Shown piece by piece: positions 31,370-42,004 of a stretch of 64,000 nt of DNA (positions are counted from its first letter, which is position 1; each line of letters opens with the position of its first letter). The notes below the pieces were generated by a model, which saw only the letters and a program-made list of their open reading frames with translations, ran no database searches and was not told the DNA's origin. Where the stretch lies: contig OX463865.1 in assembly GCA_949825065.1 (NCBI GenBank), forward strand, positions 17,189,763 to 17,253,762. Reading direction: 5' to 3'. The stretch is from Odontocerum albicorne. Lineage: Eukaryota; Arthropoda; Insecta; Trichoptera; Odontoceridae. Made by a program: the position numbers and the translations under genes.

Positions 31370-32800
31370 TTTTAGTTTTATATAAAATTCAAATTGCATC
31401 TTTGATAAACACACACAAAAAAAACAAATTGACATGACGTAATGTTTTATGTTACAAATATCAAAAATATAGTTTTGATTGTTTGTAAAACAAATTTATA
31501 TTGTATGTAAAATTAAAATTACATATTTGGTTAAGTAACACAAAAACAAATATACATGGTGAGATGTTTTTTTTTTACAAATATCAAATATATAATTATG
31601 ATTGTAATTAAATCAAATTAATATTATCTGTGAAATAAAAATCACAATATTTGGTATTTGTAACACAAACACAAGTCGACATGGCGAGATGTTTTTTTTG
31701 TTTCAATCAAAGGTCCCATATTTATACCAGTTAAATCTCAATGCAACATCTCATCGGTGCCAAGTATCGCGTTTAATTTTATTTAAACGATCGGATACCT
31801 GGCTGTGATAAATCAGGTAGGAGATAACCGGTTGAACACGCTTCCTTTGCCCAGGAATCTTCTCATTCATTCCCTGTGATACCAACGTGTGAAGGAATCC
31901 AAGCTAGACAAACATCTATATTATTTGATGTTTATATATTATATAGTAGCATGCTTCCTTTGCCAAGGAATCGACTCATTCATTCCCTGTGATACCAACG
32001 TGTGAAGGAATCCTAACTAGACAAACATCTATATTATTTGATGTTTATATATTATAGCATGCTTCCTTTACCAAAGAATCCTCTCATTCATTCCCTGTGA
32101 TACCAACGTGTGAAGGAATCCAAGCTATACAAACATCTATATTATTTAATATTATAGCATGCTTCCTTTGTCAAGGAATCGACGCATTCATTCCCTGTGA
32201 TACCAACGTATGAAGGAATCCAAGCTATACAAACATCTATATTATTTAATATTTATATATTATAGCATGCTTCTTTTGTCAAGGAATCGACGCATTCATT
32301 CCCTGTGATACCAACGTATGAAGGAATCCAAGCTAGACAAACATCTATATTATTTGATGTTTATATATTATATAGTAGCATGCTTCCTTTGCCAAGGAAT
32401 CGACTCATTCATTCCCTGTGATACCAACGTGTGAAGGAATCCAAACTAGACAAACATCTATATTATTTGATGTTTATATATTATAGCATGCTTCCTTTGT
32501 CAAGGAATCGACGCATTCATTCCCTGTGATACCAACGTATGAAGGAATCCAAGCTATACAAACATCTATATTATTTAATATTTATATATTATAGCATGCT
32601 TCTTTTGTCAAGGAATCGACGCATTCATTCCCTGTGATACCAACGTGTGAAGAAATCCAAGCTATACAAACATCTATATTATTTAACATTAAATACTGGA
32701 TTTACTCGAGACCTGTCGTATATAATTTTCGTAACAAATCAATCAATAAATATCAAAGATATAACTTTAATTGTGTACAAAAGAAAAATTACACTTTGAT
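31370..32800. repeat. About 123-bp AT-rich repeat, 2-3 units plus a remnant after a second array
   Basis: Units start near 31440, 31563 and 31690, with ACAAATATCAAAAATATAG-like and AACACAAAAACAAATAT-like text. Similar text (AAATATCAAAGATATAAC) reappears at 32746-32763, after the 109-bp array, so that array may sit inside this repeat. Confidence 0.6.
31839..32690. repeat. 100-113 bp minisatellite, 8 units
   Basis: The unit contains GCATGCTTCCTTTGCCAAGG, CATTCATTCCCTGTGATACC and ACAAACATCTATATTATTTG. Units near 32155 and 32265 share diagnostic changes with units near 32486 and 32596, showing that a multi-unit block was duplicated (offset about 331 bp). Confidence 0.92.
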
Positions 32801-33303
32801 ATTTATATGAAAGATGTATTTAAAATATGTTTATCTACAATATTATTTTAAACAATGAGCATTTAATTTCAATGAATATTTTGAATTACCCGAATAGATT
32901 TGAGCTTAAATTTCACAAAAATAAATAAAAATTCACAGATATCATTAAATTTTGACAGTATCGAGGACTCATCGCTCTAACGTAAATCAAATAAAGAAAT
33001 AAATATTTTTTCTGTATAAATGCTACATTTAAAAGAAAAAACTATTTGTTTTCCTTACGTCTTAAAACAAGCTTAACGTAACTAAAGCACGATCTTCTCC
33101 GTATCAAGAATTTCAATCTTGAATAACGTATGTGAATTTTGTATTGCTACAAATTCTCCGTACTTTTCTATGGTGTTAATGCATGGAAGCTTTACAGTTA
33201 ATGGATGGAAGCTTTAACAGGACACCACAAATAAATAGAAGCTTTTAAAAAATAAAGACATACTACACGTTTATATGTGTATATACAAACTTGTGTGTAT
33301 ATA
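32801..33303. other. AT-rich unassigned stretch
   Basis: GCATGGAAGCTTTACAGTTA and GGATGGAAGCTTTAACAG near 33181-33220 form a short direct duplication. Nothing else supported. Confidence 0.35.
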
Positions 33304-33665
33304 TTAGGTGTTAACATAAGTTGTGTCCGTTTATTTTTTTCAAATTTAAAAATGAGCACCAAAAGTATAACCAAATGGTAAAGGTTATACGTCATTCGAA
33401 AGAAAATTTTCTGCTCTACAAGATATTGTGTTTGCTTTTACGTTACATATATTATTTTATTTGATTACAAGCCTTCAAAATGGTATGTCAAGTAGACGAA
33501 AGTAAGCATTTTCGACACCTACTTCTGTTCGCGTTCAATCGATGGAATAAAGCTGCCAAAGCTGCTCACGATATTTGCGAAATGTACGGACAGCTCGTCG
33601 AAGGTTTTTGCGTTTCACAGACAGTAATTTCGATCTAAAAGACATGGAGCATTCCGGACGAAATT
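33304..33665 (+). pseudogene. MAR2 copy, 3'-truncated
   Basis: Starts with the MAR2 terminal repeat (TTAGGTGTTAACATAAGTTG) and matches 37271-37640 closely. Coding starts at about 33480 with an MVCQVDESKHFRHLLLFAFN-type reading and is disrupted by small indels. It ends around the ERSGR-equivalent region and has no second terminal repeat. Confidence 0.75.
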
Positions 33666-33734
33666 TTGAAAAATACAAGATAATTGGGGTAAGCCTATTT
33701 TGAGAAAATAAATAAATAAAAATCACCTGAGAGT

Positions 33735-33902
33735 AGACATCTTTATCCCCGGTAGCCCTAAAAAGATCCCCAACACTCCTTATAACAGTCCAATCACGTA
33801 TATTGCGGAGCCAGGAGATTTGCCCCTGCCAACAACTCTTCGACCCTCTATTTTACCTTGGATGATCAGATGCAGTAATTTGTACTTTGCTCCTCTAAAT
33901 AA
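33735..33902 (-). pseudogene. RTE1 C-terminal fragment
   Basis: CCAATCACGTATATTGCGGA and TACCTTGGATGATCAGATGC match 44146-44225; reverse-complemented they encode the RGRR..ISWL and LIIQGKIEG part of RTE1 (20990-21060). Confidence 0.7.
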
Positions 33903-34215
33903 ATGACCTTCTAAGTACATATTCTTCCAAGTGCACGCATTTCTACAGCATGCATTTGAACCCTTTCAATTGTTATTTTCACGTTCTACTCCCATACATC
34001 AAAATTTCGTGTTTAAATACTATTGTGGACTATTGAAATAACACAATATCTCAATTTTTTGCATTCCTTACCCATAAATCGCATTTACATTCCCTTTCAC
34101 GCCGTTATATTGCCACGACTTTGAATTTAGCCAAGTTCATTCTAAAATCTTTATTTTCGCATCTCTCATATACTTTATTTATAAAACTCTCTAATTCACA
34201 TTTATTCCATTATAT
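33903..34215 (-). pseudogene. RTE2 fragment
   Basis: CACGCATTTCTACAGCATGC, ACTCCCATACATCAAAATTT and TTGAATTTAGCCAAGTTCAT have counterparts at 49345-49420 and 50235-50265 in the same order. It joins directly to the RTE1 piece. Confidence 0.55.
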
Positions 34216-34655
34216 TTATATATTTTTGTGAAAGTGAATCACGCAGCGCGTTACACTTTTATTAAAAATCATAAAAGTCTGCCAGAGGTCAAAAACATGT
34301 AAATTTTATACATGGTGTATTAAAAATGTTTCCATATCTTTATTTTTATTATTAAATGTAATATGTGTAATGGAGTCTGTGCTGATATTTTATTTGGAAA
34401 GGGACAAGAAATTCTTGTCTGTGAACTTAGTGTGTTAAAAGAAAACGTGACTTTAATAAAAATAATTTCTTATAAGGCAAAAACACCAGTTTCACAAATA
34501 TAAGATATTTTAAAAAAGACTTCTACGTACGTTAAACCCGATGGATTCTGTACAGTAAAACTGTACTTAGCGTTTGATAAAAATATAATAAATTTAGTTA
34601 TTTTAAAACTATTCCGAATATTTTTGTTTTTAATTGTATTTGTTTGCTGCAATTT
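34216..34655. other. AT-rich unassigned stretch
   Basis: No supported feature. Confidence 0.35.
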
Positions 34656-35660
34656 TTTTATTTTTTTTTACTTTATTTTATTATTTTACACATGACAAGA
34701 AATCATAGTATAAACAGGCCAAAACCCGTACGGCTGTCGAATACTTGGATTCTCTCCGAAAGTAATTCGAAATTTGAATCTCGGTGGGTCCGTGATACTG
34801 AACGAATTTTAAATACCTAGCTAACAATTTTTGAACCGGTGTAAAAGGGGACGATGTATAAATGATATATATACGAGTATATAAACAAGTTTTACATTTA
34901 TGAATATATATTTTCATAAATGTAGAATTTGTTTTACTTCCGTGAATAGTTCACGGGTTGCAACTAGTATACATAATTTGCGAAATAAACAACAGGTAAT
35001 TTAATTTGGACACACATTTTTAATGGATCTGGGTTTGTGGTCTTTCATTTCTCGTATCCCCAGTAAACTAGACTTTTGCCTGTATCTTACTGAGGACATA
35101 AAGCATGAAAAAATAAATCGATACTTCTTTCCAAATTTTGATTATACAAAGCCCCGTTGCATGTTCTCATCAACCTGAAAAACAGTTACACTCAATTACA
35201 TATGAATACATCACGCGAATCAAACCCATCACACTTCATCACTCCGGACATACCAAAACGTTCATCTAACAATATACCACACATAATCATAAAAAATACC
35301 ACACTCAAAAGCTCACACAAACCTTTGCTACAAGTCATTCCTCTTGCAAGCCCAAGTACTCAAATTTCTGTCGCAATAACAACCACGCTCCGATCGACTG
35401 CCTAAAGTGTTTTCCTCCTTTTGCCTTTATTGAATTCGGCACTCCATTGTATGTTATGGGATCAAAATAGGCATGTTGTCTTTGGGCAAAAGATGTTTTA
35501 ACTGTAGGGATGGTGAATATTTGATCAGTTGTCATGCGTGTCATCTGTCTCTGCTGAGTCTGCATCTTTCCCTTCTCTCGATGATAGTGCCAGAGAATGG
35601 ATTTGATATGCAAATTGGCCATGTGAAAGTCATCTGAGAAATACGAAATTGTGAAAGCAT
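34656..35660 (-). pseudogene. LINE-F: non-LTR element with reverse transcriptase tail
   Basis: Read on the minus strand, 35650-35395 encodes IFTIPTVKTSFAQRQHAYF and YNGVPNSIKAKGGKHFRQS. This resembles the conserved tail of Jockey/CR1-type proteins (PxxRTxxGxxSFxYxAPxLWNSLP...FKxxL). The 3' UTR (35390-34656) ends in an A-rich tail. Compared with 23281-23600 it carries about 270 extra bp at 34702-34975. Class assignment is inferred from this tail alone. Confidence 0.5.
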
Positions 35661-35684
35661 CACAATTTTGTATTTCTCGGATAA

Positions 35685-35904
35685 ATTGTACTGTATGACA
35701 CTTTCCTTGTATACAGTACAACTTGGCGGACTTATAACCATGTGGCAATATCTTGCAACCAACCAGAAATATGCTAAAGAGGCCTTAAGGGAAAACCAGA
35801 CTGGAATCCTGTCTGAAAAAATTTGGGTTCCAACGGGAATCGAACCTGTAACCTCCGGGCTGGGAGACAAGCGTCTTGTGCCAACTAGGCCACAGAAGTC
35901 GTCA
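35685..35904 (-). mobile_element. SINE1, near full length
   Basis: On the minus strand: tRNA-like head GTGGCCTAGTTGGCACAAGA (A box) and GGTTCGATTCCC (B box). The body reads AATCCAGTCTGG-like text with AAGGCCTCTTTAGCATATTT. The tail reads TTGCCACATGGTTATAAGTC and CGCCAAGTTGTACTG. The tail matches that of LINE-A. The head is not a tRNA gene: pairing of a 3' acceptor stem is missing and the body continues. Confidence 0.8.
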
Positions 35905-36185
35905 ATAGAACAAAATTTTCGAAGCTTACTTCATTCTTAACATGCTGAGTGTATGTTATTATGAAAGATAATAATCTAGCGCATTTTTGCGATCATTGTT
36001 TACGCAAATTACTTAAGCAGTTTTTGGACGTCATTTTGAAGATGGAACCAAATAAATTGTTTTTTTTTCCTATCGCATAGTAAAAAGTGTAACACAAACC
36101 AAAAACTCCCTTGCAAAATCTTCCAAGTAAATATTTTATACGAGTATATGACAACTTGATAAAATCTGATTCATATCAGCTTTTT
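35905..36185. other. Unassigned sequence
   Basis: No supported feature. Confidence 0.35.
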
Positions 36186-36401
36186 TTCTGACAATTAACT
36201 GAAGTGGTATTTATGGGTTTTTTTCTGCCATTTATTAATTTTCTGTCAATCAATGTGTACAAGGGTGTGGGCTGAAAAACATCTGATGTCCTCGCGGCCG
36301 AGCTCACCCGTTATTTGTGGGGTGCATCTCGGCCGGGGGGATGTATGTTAAGAGGTGAGCCCAGACTGTATGTACGTACTACGTTGCTAACAATAAACCT
36401 A
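36186..36401 (+). mobile_element. LINE-C 3' end fragment
   Basis: GTGTGGGCTGAAAAACATCT, TCTCGGCCGGGGGGATGT and GCTAACAATAAACCTAT match 43369-43560. Contains the AATAAA signal. No ORF part. Confidence 0.7.
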
Positions 36402-36506
36402 TATAAAAACCAGACTGGATTATTTTTACTAAAAAAAACGTAAATCGAATCCGCAACTTCCAAACTGAAAGACAAGTATCTTACCAACTAGGCCACGGTG
36501 GTCGGT
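36402..36506 (-). mobile_element. SINE1 head fragment
   Basis: AAAACCAGACTGG, then CAAATCGAATCC-type B box (reverse) and CCAACTAGGCCACGGTGG A box (reverse). It abuts the LINE-C 3' end directly. Confidence 0.65.
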
Positions 36507-37149
36507 ATTGGTTAACAATATTATAAAATTATCATAAATTATTTAACAAATCAAACATATAAATTGACTTAAAGATTTAGCCGCCATCTATGGTATTTAC
36601 TACAAATATTGAATTAATGTGAATATTCCTTACTGGTATCCCTTTGTTTACATATCCCTCTAACTACATACGTGTCTGGATATTCCCCCGAACCCTTCGT
36701 CAGGCACACTAAAGAAACAGACTCGAATGTAAACATATCTAATGTAAATTAGATCGGATAGTATTATTTGCGTAATGGGGGAGGCTGAATACATAGAGAA
36801 CTTTCAAATTAAACCAATGTTGACGAAAAGTCGGAGCTAACGATAGCTTTGCATATGTTGACCAATCAAAAATATATCTTTCAGTTAAACTTACTCAAGT
36901 GGGAAAATCAAGAGATTTTAACTTGTTGGGTCAACTAATTTCTATATTAGTTAAATACTTTACTTGTCATTACATACTCGTAATAATTTCAGGTTTTTTT
37001 ACTTTAGTTTAAAGTGTAAAGATTACTAATGGCAAAGTATTTTAAAGTCTTCGTAGATACAATCCCACAATTTCCATTTCCAGGTAGGAAAAGAGGATAT
37101 TAATTTTTTTACATAAATTTTATGTATTTATTTAAATACTTTGAGATCG
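36507..37149. other. Unassigned sequence
   Basis: No supported feature. Confidence 0.35.
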
Positions 37150-37310
37150 AACGTAAATTTGAATGTATTAGGTGTTAACATAAATGTGTCCATTTTAATG
37201 TATTAGGTGTTTAATGTATTAGGTGTTAACATAAGTTGTGTCCGTTTTAATGTATTAGGTGTTTAATGTATTAGGTGTTAACATAAGTTGTGTCCGTTTT
37301 TTACCAAATT
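37150..37310 (+). repeat. Tandem copies of the MAR2 left terminal repeat
   Basis: AATGTATTAGGTGTTAACAT followed by AAGTTGTGTCC is repeated about three times (starts near 37165, 37214, 37266), separated by shorter TTAATGTATTAGGTGTTT pieces. Only the last copy leads into the MAR2 element. Confidence 0.8.
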
Positions 37311-37844
37311 TAAAAATGAGCACCAAAAGTAAAACAAAATGGTAAAGGTTATACGTCATTCGAAAGAAAATTTTCAGCTCTACAAGATATTTGTGTTTGA
37401 TTTTACGTTACATATATTATTTTATTTGATTACAAGCCTTCAAAATGGAATGTCAAGTAGACGAAAGTGAGCATTTTCGACACCTCCTACTGTTCGCATT
37501 CAATCGAGGGAATAAAACTGCTCGCGATATTTGCGAAGCGTACGGTGAAGATGGTATGAATAAATGGACAGCTTGTCGATGGTTTTTGCGTTTCAACGAC
37601 GGTAATTTCGACATGAAAGACATGGAGCGTTCCGGACGACCAGTGGACTTCGACAAAGACCGCTTAAACCATATTATTCACGAAGAACTCCTACAAACCA
37701 CTAATGAAGTAATAAACTAAAATAAACGTGGAAAATAATGAAGGAGAATACATTATTAACTAATTTGTTGTAATTTTTTTTTTGTTGTGTCCTCTTGTTC
37801 TCTTTATTTGGAAAAAAACGGACACAACTTATGTTAACGCCCAA
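37271..37844 (+). mobile_element. MAR2: mariner-like element, internally deleted
   Basis: Terminal repeats TTAGGTGTTAACATAAGTTG..TGTCCG at 37271 and its reverse complement ending at 37844 (GTTAACGCCCAA), with TA on both sides. The interior is 574 bp and contains only the N-terminal coding part. Confidence 0.82.
37445..37720 (+). pseudogene. MAR2 transposase N-terminus (91 codons)
   Basis: Reads MECQVDESEHFRHLLLFAFN, KTARDICEAYGEDGMN, CRWFLRFNDGNFDMKDMERS and GRPVDFDKDRLNHIIHEE. It has the helix-turn-helix followed by the GRP linker typical of mariner transposases (about the first quarter of the protein). It terminates at VIN-stop just after the linker; the whole DDE catalytic domain is absent. 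A short DNA-binding-only protein could in principle be made, but no evidence for expression exists here. Confidence 0.8.
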
Positions 37845-38019
37845 TAAGAAAATCTACACTGTATATTTAAATAACAAAACACGCCTGTTTCGTTTTACAA
37901 AAGCATTGTTAAACAATGTGACAATGATTTTTAAAGAAACAGGCCTGTCACTTTAACTTAAGTGTATTGTGTAGTTCTTGAAACATTTAATTCAATTTTT
38001 TTAAATGGAATTCAATTAC
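37845..38019. other. Short inter-element gap
   Basis: AT-rich; GGCCTGTCACTTTAACTTAA and similar text is not assigned. Confidence 0.3.
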
Positions 38020-38574
38020 AAAGGGTCTTTCAAATTGAGCGGTTTTTTTATTCAATTTTTTTTAATTCTTGAATAAAACACACAATTTGCTTTGATTTCA
38101 ACTTTTTTTTATTGTTCATTGATATATAATGTTTGATATTTAAACATAAAAAAACAATATCCGGCAAATGTCCACCTCTTGCAACTCCACAGATGTCCAC
38201 TCTTTTGTCAACATTTTCTATAACATTTTGGCATAATTGCGGTTCTAACTCACCAATAACGAGAACAATTTCGTCCTTTAGCTCAGGAATTGATCGGGGG
38301 TCATTCTTATAGACCACCATTTACGTAACCCCAGAGAAAATAGTCAACGGTGTCAGATCACATGATCTTGGTGGCCAATTAACGTCACCGTTTCCGGAGA
38401 TTACAATACATAAAATAATTCAAAAATTTGAAAGCGTTTTCGTATTGCATACGACTCCATTTTTATTAATGTCATACATTACACTTCTCAAATGTCACAA
38501 GACCCAAGCAAGTTCGCGACGCCATCTGTGTTTTATACAAGAATAAAAAAAACGCTACATTTGAAAGACCCTTT
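38020..38574 (-). mobile_element. MAR3 deletion derivative, copy 1
   Basis: Ends AAAGGGTCTTTCAAATTGAG and TTGAAAGACCCTTT form inverted repeats next to TA. On the minus strand a short N-terminal piece jumps at GTAATCTCCGGAAACGGT to NWPPRSCDLTPL, then after a one-base loss to VYKNDPRSIPELKDEI, ELEPQLCQNVIENVDKRVD and GGHLPDIVF. This is the transposase C-terminus. The frame loss falls exactly at the third catalytic Asp (TPLD). Confidence 0.82.
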
Positions 38575-38599
38575 ATAAAAACAAAGTAAATTAATTAGA

Positions 38600-38667
38600 A
38601 AATGTGTTTCATTTCCAGTGTTGTAAACATGTGTTTCATTTCCAGTGTTGTAAAAATGTGTTTCATA
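38600..38667. repeat. 27-bp direct repeat, about 2.5 units
   Basis: ATGTGTTTCATTTCCAGTGT then TGTAAA repeats at 38601, 38628 and 38655 (last one partial). Confidence 0.8.
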
Positions 38668-38939
38668 ACCAGTCAAAAAAATGTAAAATGCAGAATTGTA
38701 AGATGTAAAGTGAAGAGTTATTATTTGAATATAACAAATATAATAGTTTCATCTGTTGCTAGAAGATATGAGTGTCTAAGCCTGGTAACAATACTCATAT
38801 GCGCCTAGTACGTGTACATGTATTGTTGTCTCCACACGTCCGGTAACGTTGTCAAGATGTACTCGTACAACGACGATCGACAAATTACATATCTACTCCA
38901 GTTGTTCTGCACCGGAATGTTCAATTACTGGGGCTAAAA

Positions 38940-39317
38940 ATAATGTTATCTCCCAGTCACGCTCTTCTTTGTATCAGAATTAAGAAGGGTATTATGCATG
39001 TTATATTGGGTATTATTGCAAGAGACGTAGAAAAGATGGATTTGAAATGTAGTGCTGAACAACGATTTTACGAATTCCATGGACAGCAAGGTGAACTGAA
39101 CTGCCTTTCTCGAAGAACTGACAATCTTCGACAGTTTGTTGACAATATACCTTTGACGAGTCCTCAAATTCTTTGGGCATGTACTCGTCGTTCGTTGCCA
39201 AGAAGACAGATTGAAGATACTTGTGGTTACTGAAAGCGTGGAACGACGACGCACAAGAGAAAGGCTCCCAATGCGTTGAACTTTTAACAACTGCCCTTCA
39301 AACCGCGGAGCTAAGAG
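38940..39317 (+). pseudogene. RTE4 fragment
   Basis: Mixed frames read AKKTD.RYLWLLKAW (from a VVTGSVEGRRRRGR-like region) and SQCVELL. The DNA pieces CGAAGAACTGACAATC, TTGACGAGTCCTCAAAT and GTGGAACGACGACGCACAAG parallel 56545-56690. Truncated at both ends. Confidence 0.55.
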
Positions 39318-39582
39318 ATGGACCTTCCTTTTCCTTTGATTGATGATATCTCAGTTTATATGAAAAGGAATGTTCGGATGATTGTCCGTCTTTGTGGGCT
39401 TTGTGGGCATATGCTCACGTATGTGTTCATGGATTTCGTGGAGATGGATAGTCATTTGAATGATTTATGTGACCACGTAACTTGCTTCGTTTACTTTTGT
39501 CTGGTTAGTTGGAAGAGATTGCCACCTGGCAATAAGCCCGCTGGATTATATTTGCAATAAAAGTGTTAAATAAATAAATTGA
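39318..39582 (+). mobile_element. LINE-A 3' UTR and tail
   Basis: Starts at CCTTCCTTTTCCTTTGATTG, contains GATTGATGATATCTCAGTTT and GATTGCCACCTGGCAATAAG and ends with TAAATAAATAAAT. No array expansion, so it serves as a reference for the unexpanded UTR. Confidence 0.82.
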
Positions 39583-39714
39583 TGGAGAGATGAGTCGTCA
39601 GAGGATATCATGGGAGTCACGATGCTCAATCATGAGCTACATGACAGGATGGATGGATCATGCACATGATAAAATGGAGATATAAGAAAGATACATTTGG
39701 GAATCAAAAAATAA

Positions 39715-40125
39715 TAAATAAATAAATATATGTTTATTAACAGCAACATAGTATGTACAAAATATATTTAAGTAACACTTCTAAAACACATAAATTGCAG
39801 ATAATATATTAAATACAGAAGCTATCAAAAGGTCTGGGCTCATCTAATAACATCCTCTCGGTCAAGATACACCCCAACAATATAGGGCGAACCCAGCCAC
39901 GGGGACACCAGATGTTTTTCAGCCCACACCCTTGTACACGTAGAACAAGAATATAAAAAAAACACAGAAAATAAATAGATGACAAAAAAACACATTCAAG
40001 AGAGAAGACACTAAAAAGTCCGGGCTCATCCCACAAACATTCCCCCGGCCGAGATACACTCCACCAATGTAGGGCGAGCCCGACCGCAAGGGCATCAGGG
40101 GGCTACGTCACTAAAAGGAAATTAA
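39715..40125 (-). mobile_element. LINE-C 3' end with internal duplication
   Basis: The reversed tail AAATAAATAAATATATGTTT is followed by CAAGATACACCCCAACAATA and AGGGCGAACCCAGCCACGG. The same module then recurs at 40040-40100 (GAGATACACTCCACCAATGT, AGGGCGAGCCCGACCGCAAG). The copy at 43020-43580 also has two modules, so the duplication is a family trait. Confidence 0.65.
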
Positions 40126-41510
40126 ATACTTTTGAGGCGTTGTTCAAAACACGCCAACGACGGAATTATCTTAACGTTAAAAAAGTTGTGAACCTTAAAA
40201 CTCGTTATTTACAACAATGGCTTGATATTTTATTTCGCTCTCACCAGCTTAACAATATCACTGTAGGAAAAAAAACTTGGATTTAATTAACCCATACACG
40301 GCCGAACTCAAAATGATCTGCACAAAGGAATTTGCCAGGTTACACTCAAAAGCACTTAGTGCTATGCCGTCGAGAGCGGAAACCAATTCCTTAACAATAC
40401 ACTGTGGTTTCGGATAACAAAATTAAATTATAGTTTTGAAAAAACTTATCTTTAAGTATTTTTTGAAGCGAATGAGTTATTTATCGAGTTTTTTTTTTTC
40501 TAGTCTGGCGTTTATTTCTAGCTGAACGTTTGTATGCTGGGATCGGTAGTATTGTTACCTCCGCGCACGGCTGATATACCAGCTTACAGGTGACATACTC
40601 GTATCTACTCCAACAATTATTCACCTTGATGATTGCTTAACCTTTCCTTCCCTGTGTTGGGTATCTTCTACACGTTGCTTCTAATAACCATCAATATCTC
40701 TATAAATATTATAAATACAAGGCTAAGATTTTAGGTATTCCTCCATAATATATTTACGCACTGATTTAAAAAATAATATTAATAATAATCAGAATTTATC
40801 GACTACATCGAGGTGTTTTGTAAAGATCGAAAACAAATTTGCATTTAAACGCTGCGAGTGCCTCGTCTTGACGATAGGTGAATAGTATGCGGGAAGCGCG
40901 ACACTATATTCGCATCTCACTCTTGCATACGAGACTGAATTGCGAGGAGCTGAATTGTCTCAACGTCGCAAGCATAAGCGTAAGCGCCGGGGTATGCGAC
41001 TGACGTTCCGCGCCACTAGTAGCTTCTAGGCTTGCAAATAGGTTAGACGTACGCCCGTTCCGTGAGCGTTGCCAGATGGATTTTTAATGTTTTGAGCAAA
41101 TAAATCTCAATTATAATTTTTAACTTCAATTATAATTAATTAAGGGGATTATCTATGAATGTTCTTATTTTTCCGATTTAAAATCGCTAATTTTTTATTG
41201 TGTACTCACTACCCAACACCGGAGCACGCGTATTATTTTTATCACCGTAAGGGAAGGAATAAATAGTAGAACTCTACAAAAATTTTCTCGGTTATACACT
41301 TCAATATATCTGATTTGCAGAGAAGATTACCTTAATCTTATCTCGAGTCAGGGGATGTTATGAGATAAACCCAGATCATTTGATAGCTTCTCTCTTTAAA
41401 ATGTATTTTCTTCGACATTATCCTGAAATACGTATGTAATTTCAGGATAAACGTAGTACAAGTATATAAACGTATATACATTATATAATCAATATACCTT
41501 TGTGCAATGT
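40126..41510. other. Unassigned; CpG-richer patch at 40840-41060
   Basis: No frame or element recognised. 40840-41060 has many CG dinucleotides (for example GCGGGAAGCGCGACAC, AAGCGTAAGCGCCGGGGTAT) unlike the surroundings. A hairpin TATCCTGAAAT..ATTTCAGGATA lies near 41420-41448. Confidence 0.35.
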
Positions 41511-41940
41511 AATTTGTTTTATCAAACACTGTTTATTCCACTTTTTGTAACGGTTTAACCCTACCGGTTTCAAGGCTTTCACCTCATCATCAGGGGAGCA
41601 CAAACATGACACGGTCTTGTACATAACGTGGAATAAATAACGTTTGACAAAACAAATTACAGAACTTAAAATTAGTGGCAATAATAAAAAAAATATATAC
41701 ATATGTCAAACACATATATTCTCAAAATATCACCGCTGCTCGCTGAGGTTATATCCTACCTCCCTCTATCCACAGTACCAAACCCGAATGTTTACCGTTA
41801 GAAGTGTGTATGTCGGTACCAGTTTGAACATAATTCAGTATTGTCTGTGTTCCCCTGATGATAAGGTGAAAGCTTTGAAACCGGTAGGGTTATACCGTTA
41901 CAAAAAGTGGAATAAACAGTGTTTGATAAAATAAATTACA
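41511..41940. mobile_element. Two partial FB foldback copies
   Basis: 41511-41658 has the left arm (CAAACACTGTTTATTCCACT, CTACCGGTTTCAAGGCTTTC) and only the end of the right arm. 41846-41940 has one right arm (TTTGAAACCGGTAGGGTTAT). About 190 bp of unassigned sequence separates them. Confidence 0.7.
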
Positions 41941-42004
41941 ATGTTTTTAAACTTCACAATATTAATGCCTTAACTATAAACACTATTAAAAACCTATATG
42001 TATT

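Noticed and set aside
35826..35904. tRNA gene on the minus strand (A and B boxes)
   Set aside because: Box spacing fits a tRNA, but acceptor stem pairing is missing and the sequence continues as a SINE body with a LINE-like tail; five similar copies exist.
37165..37300. Telomere-like TTAGG motifs
   Set aside because: TTAGG occurs only within the MAR2 terminal repeat TTAGGTGTTAAC, not as uninterrupted TTAGG repeats.
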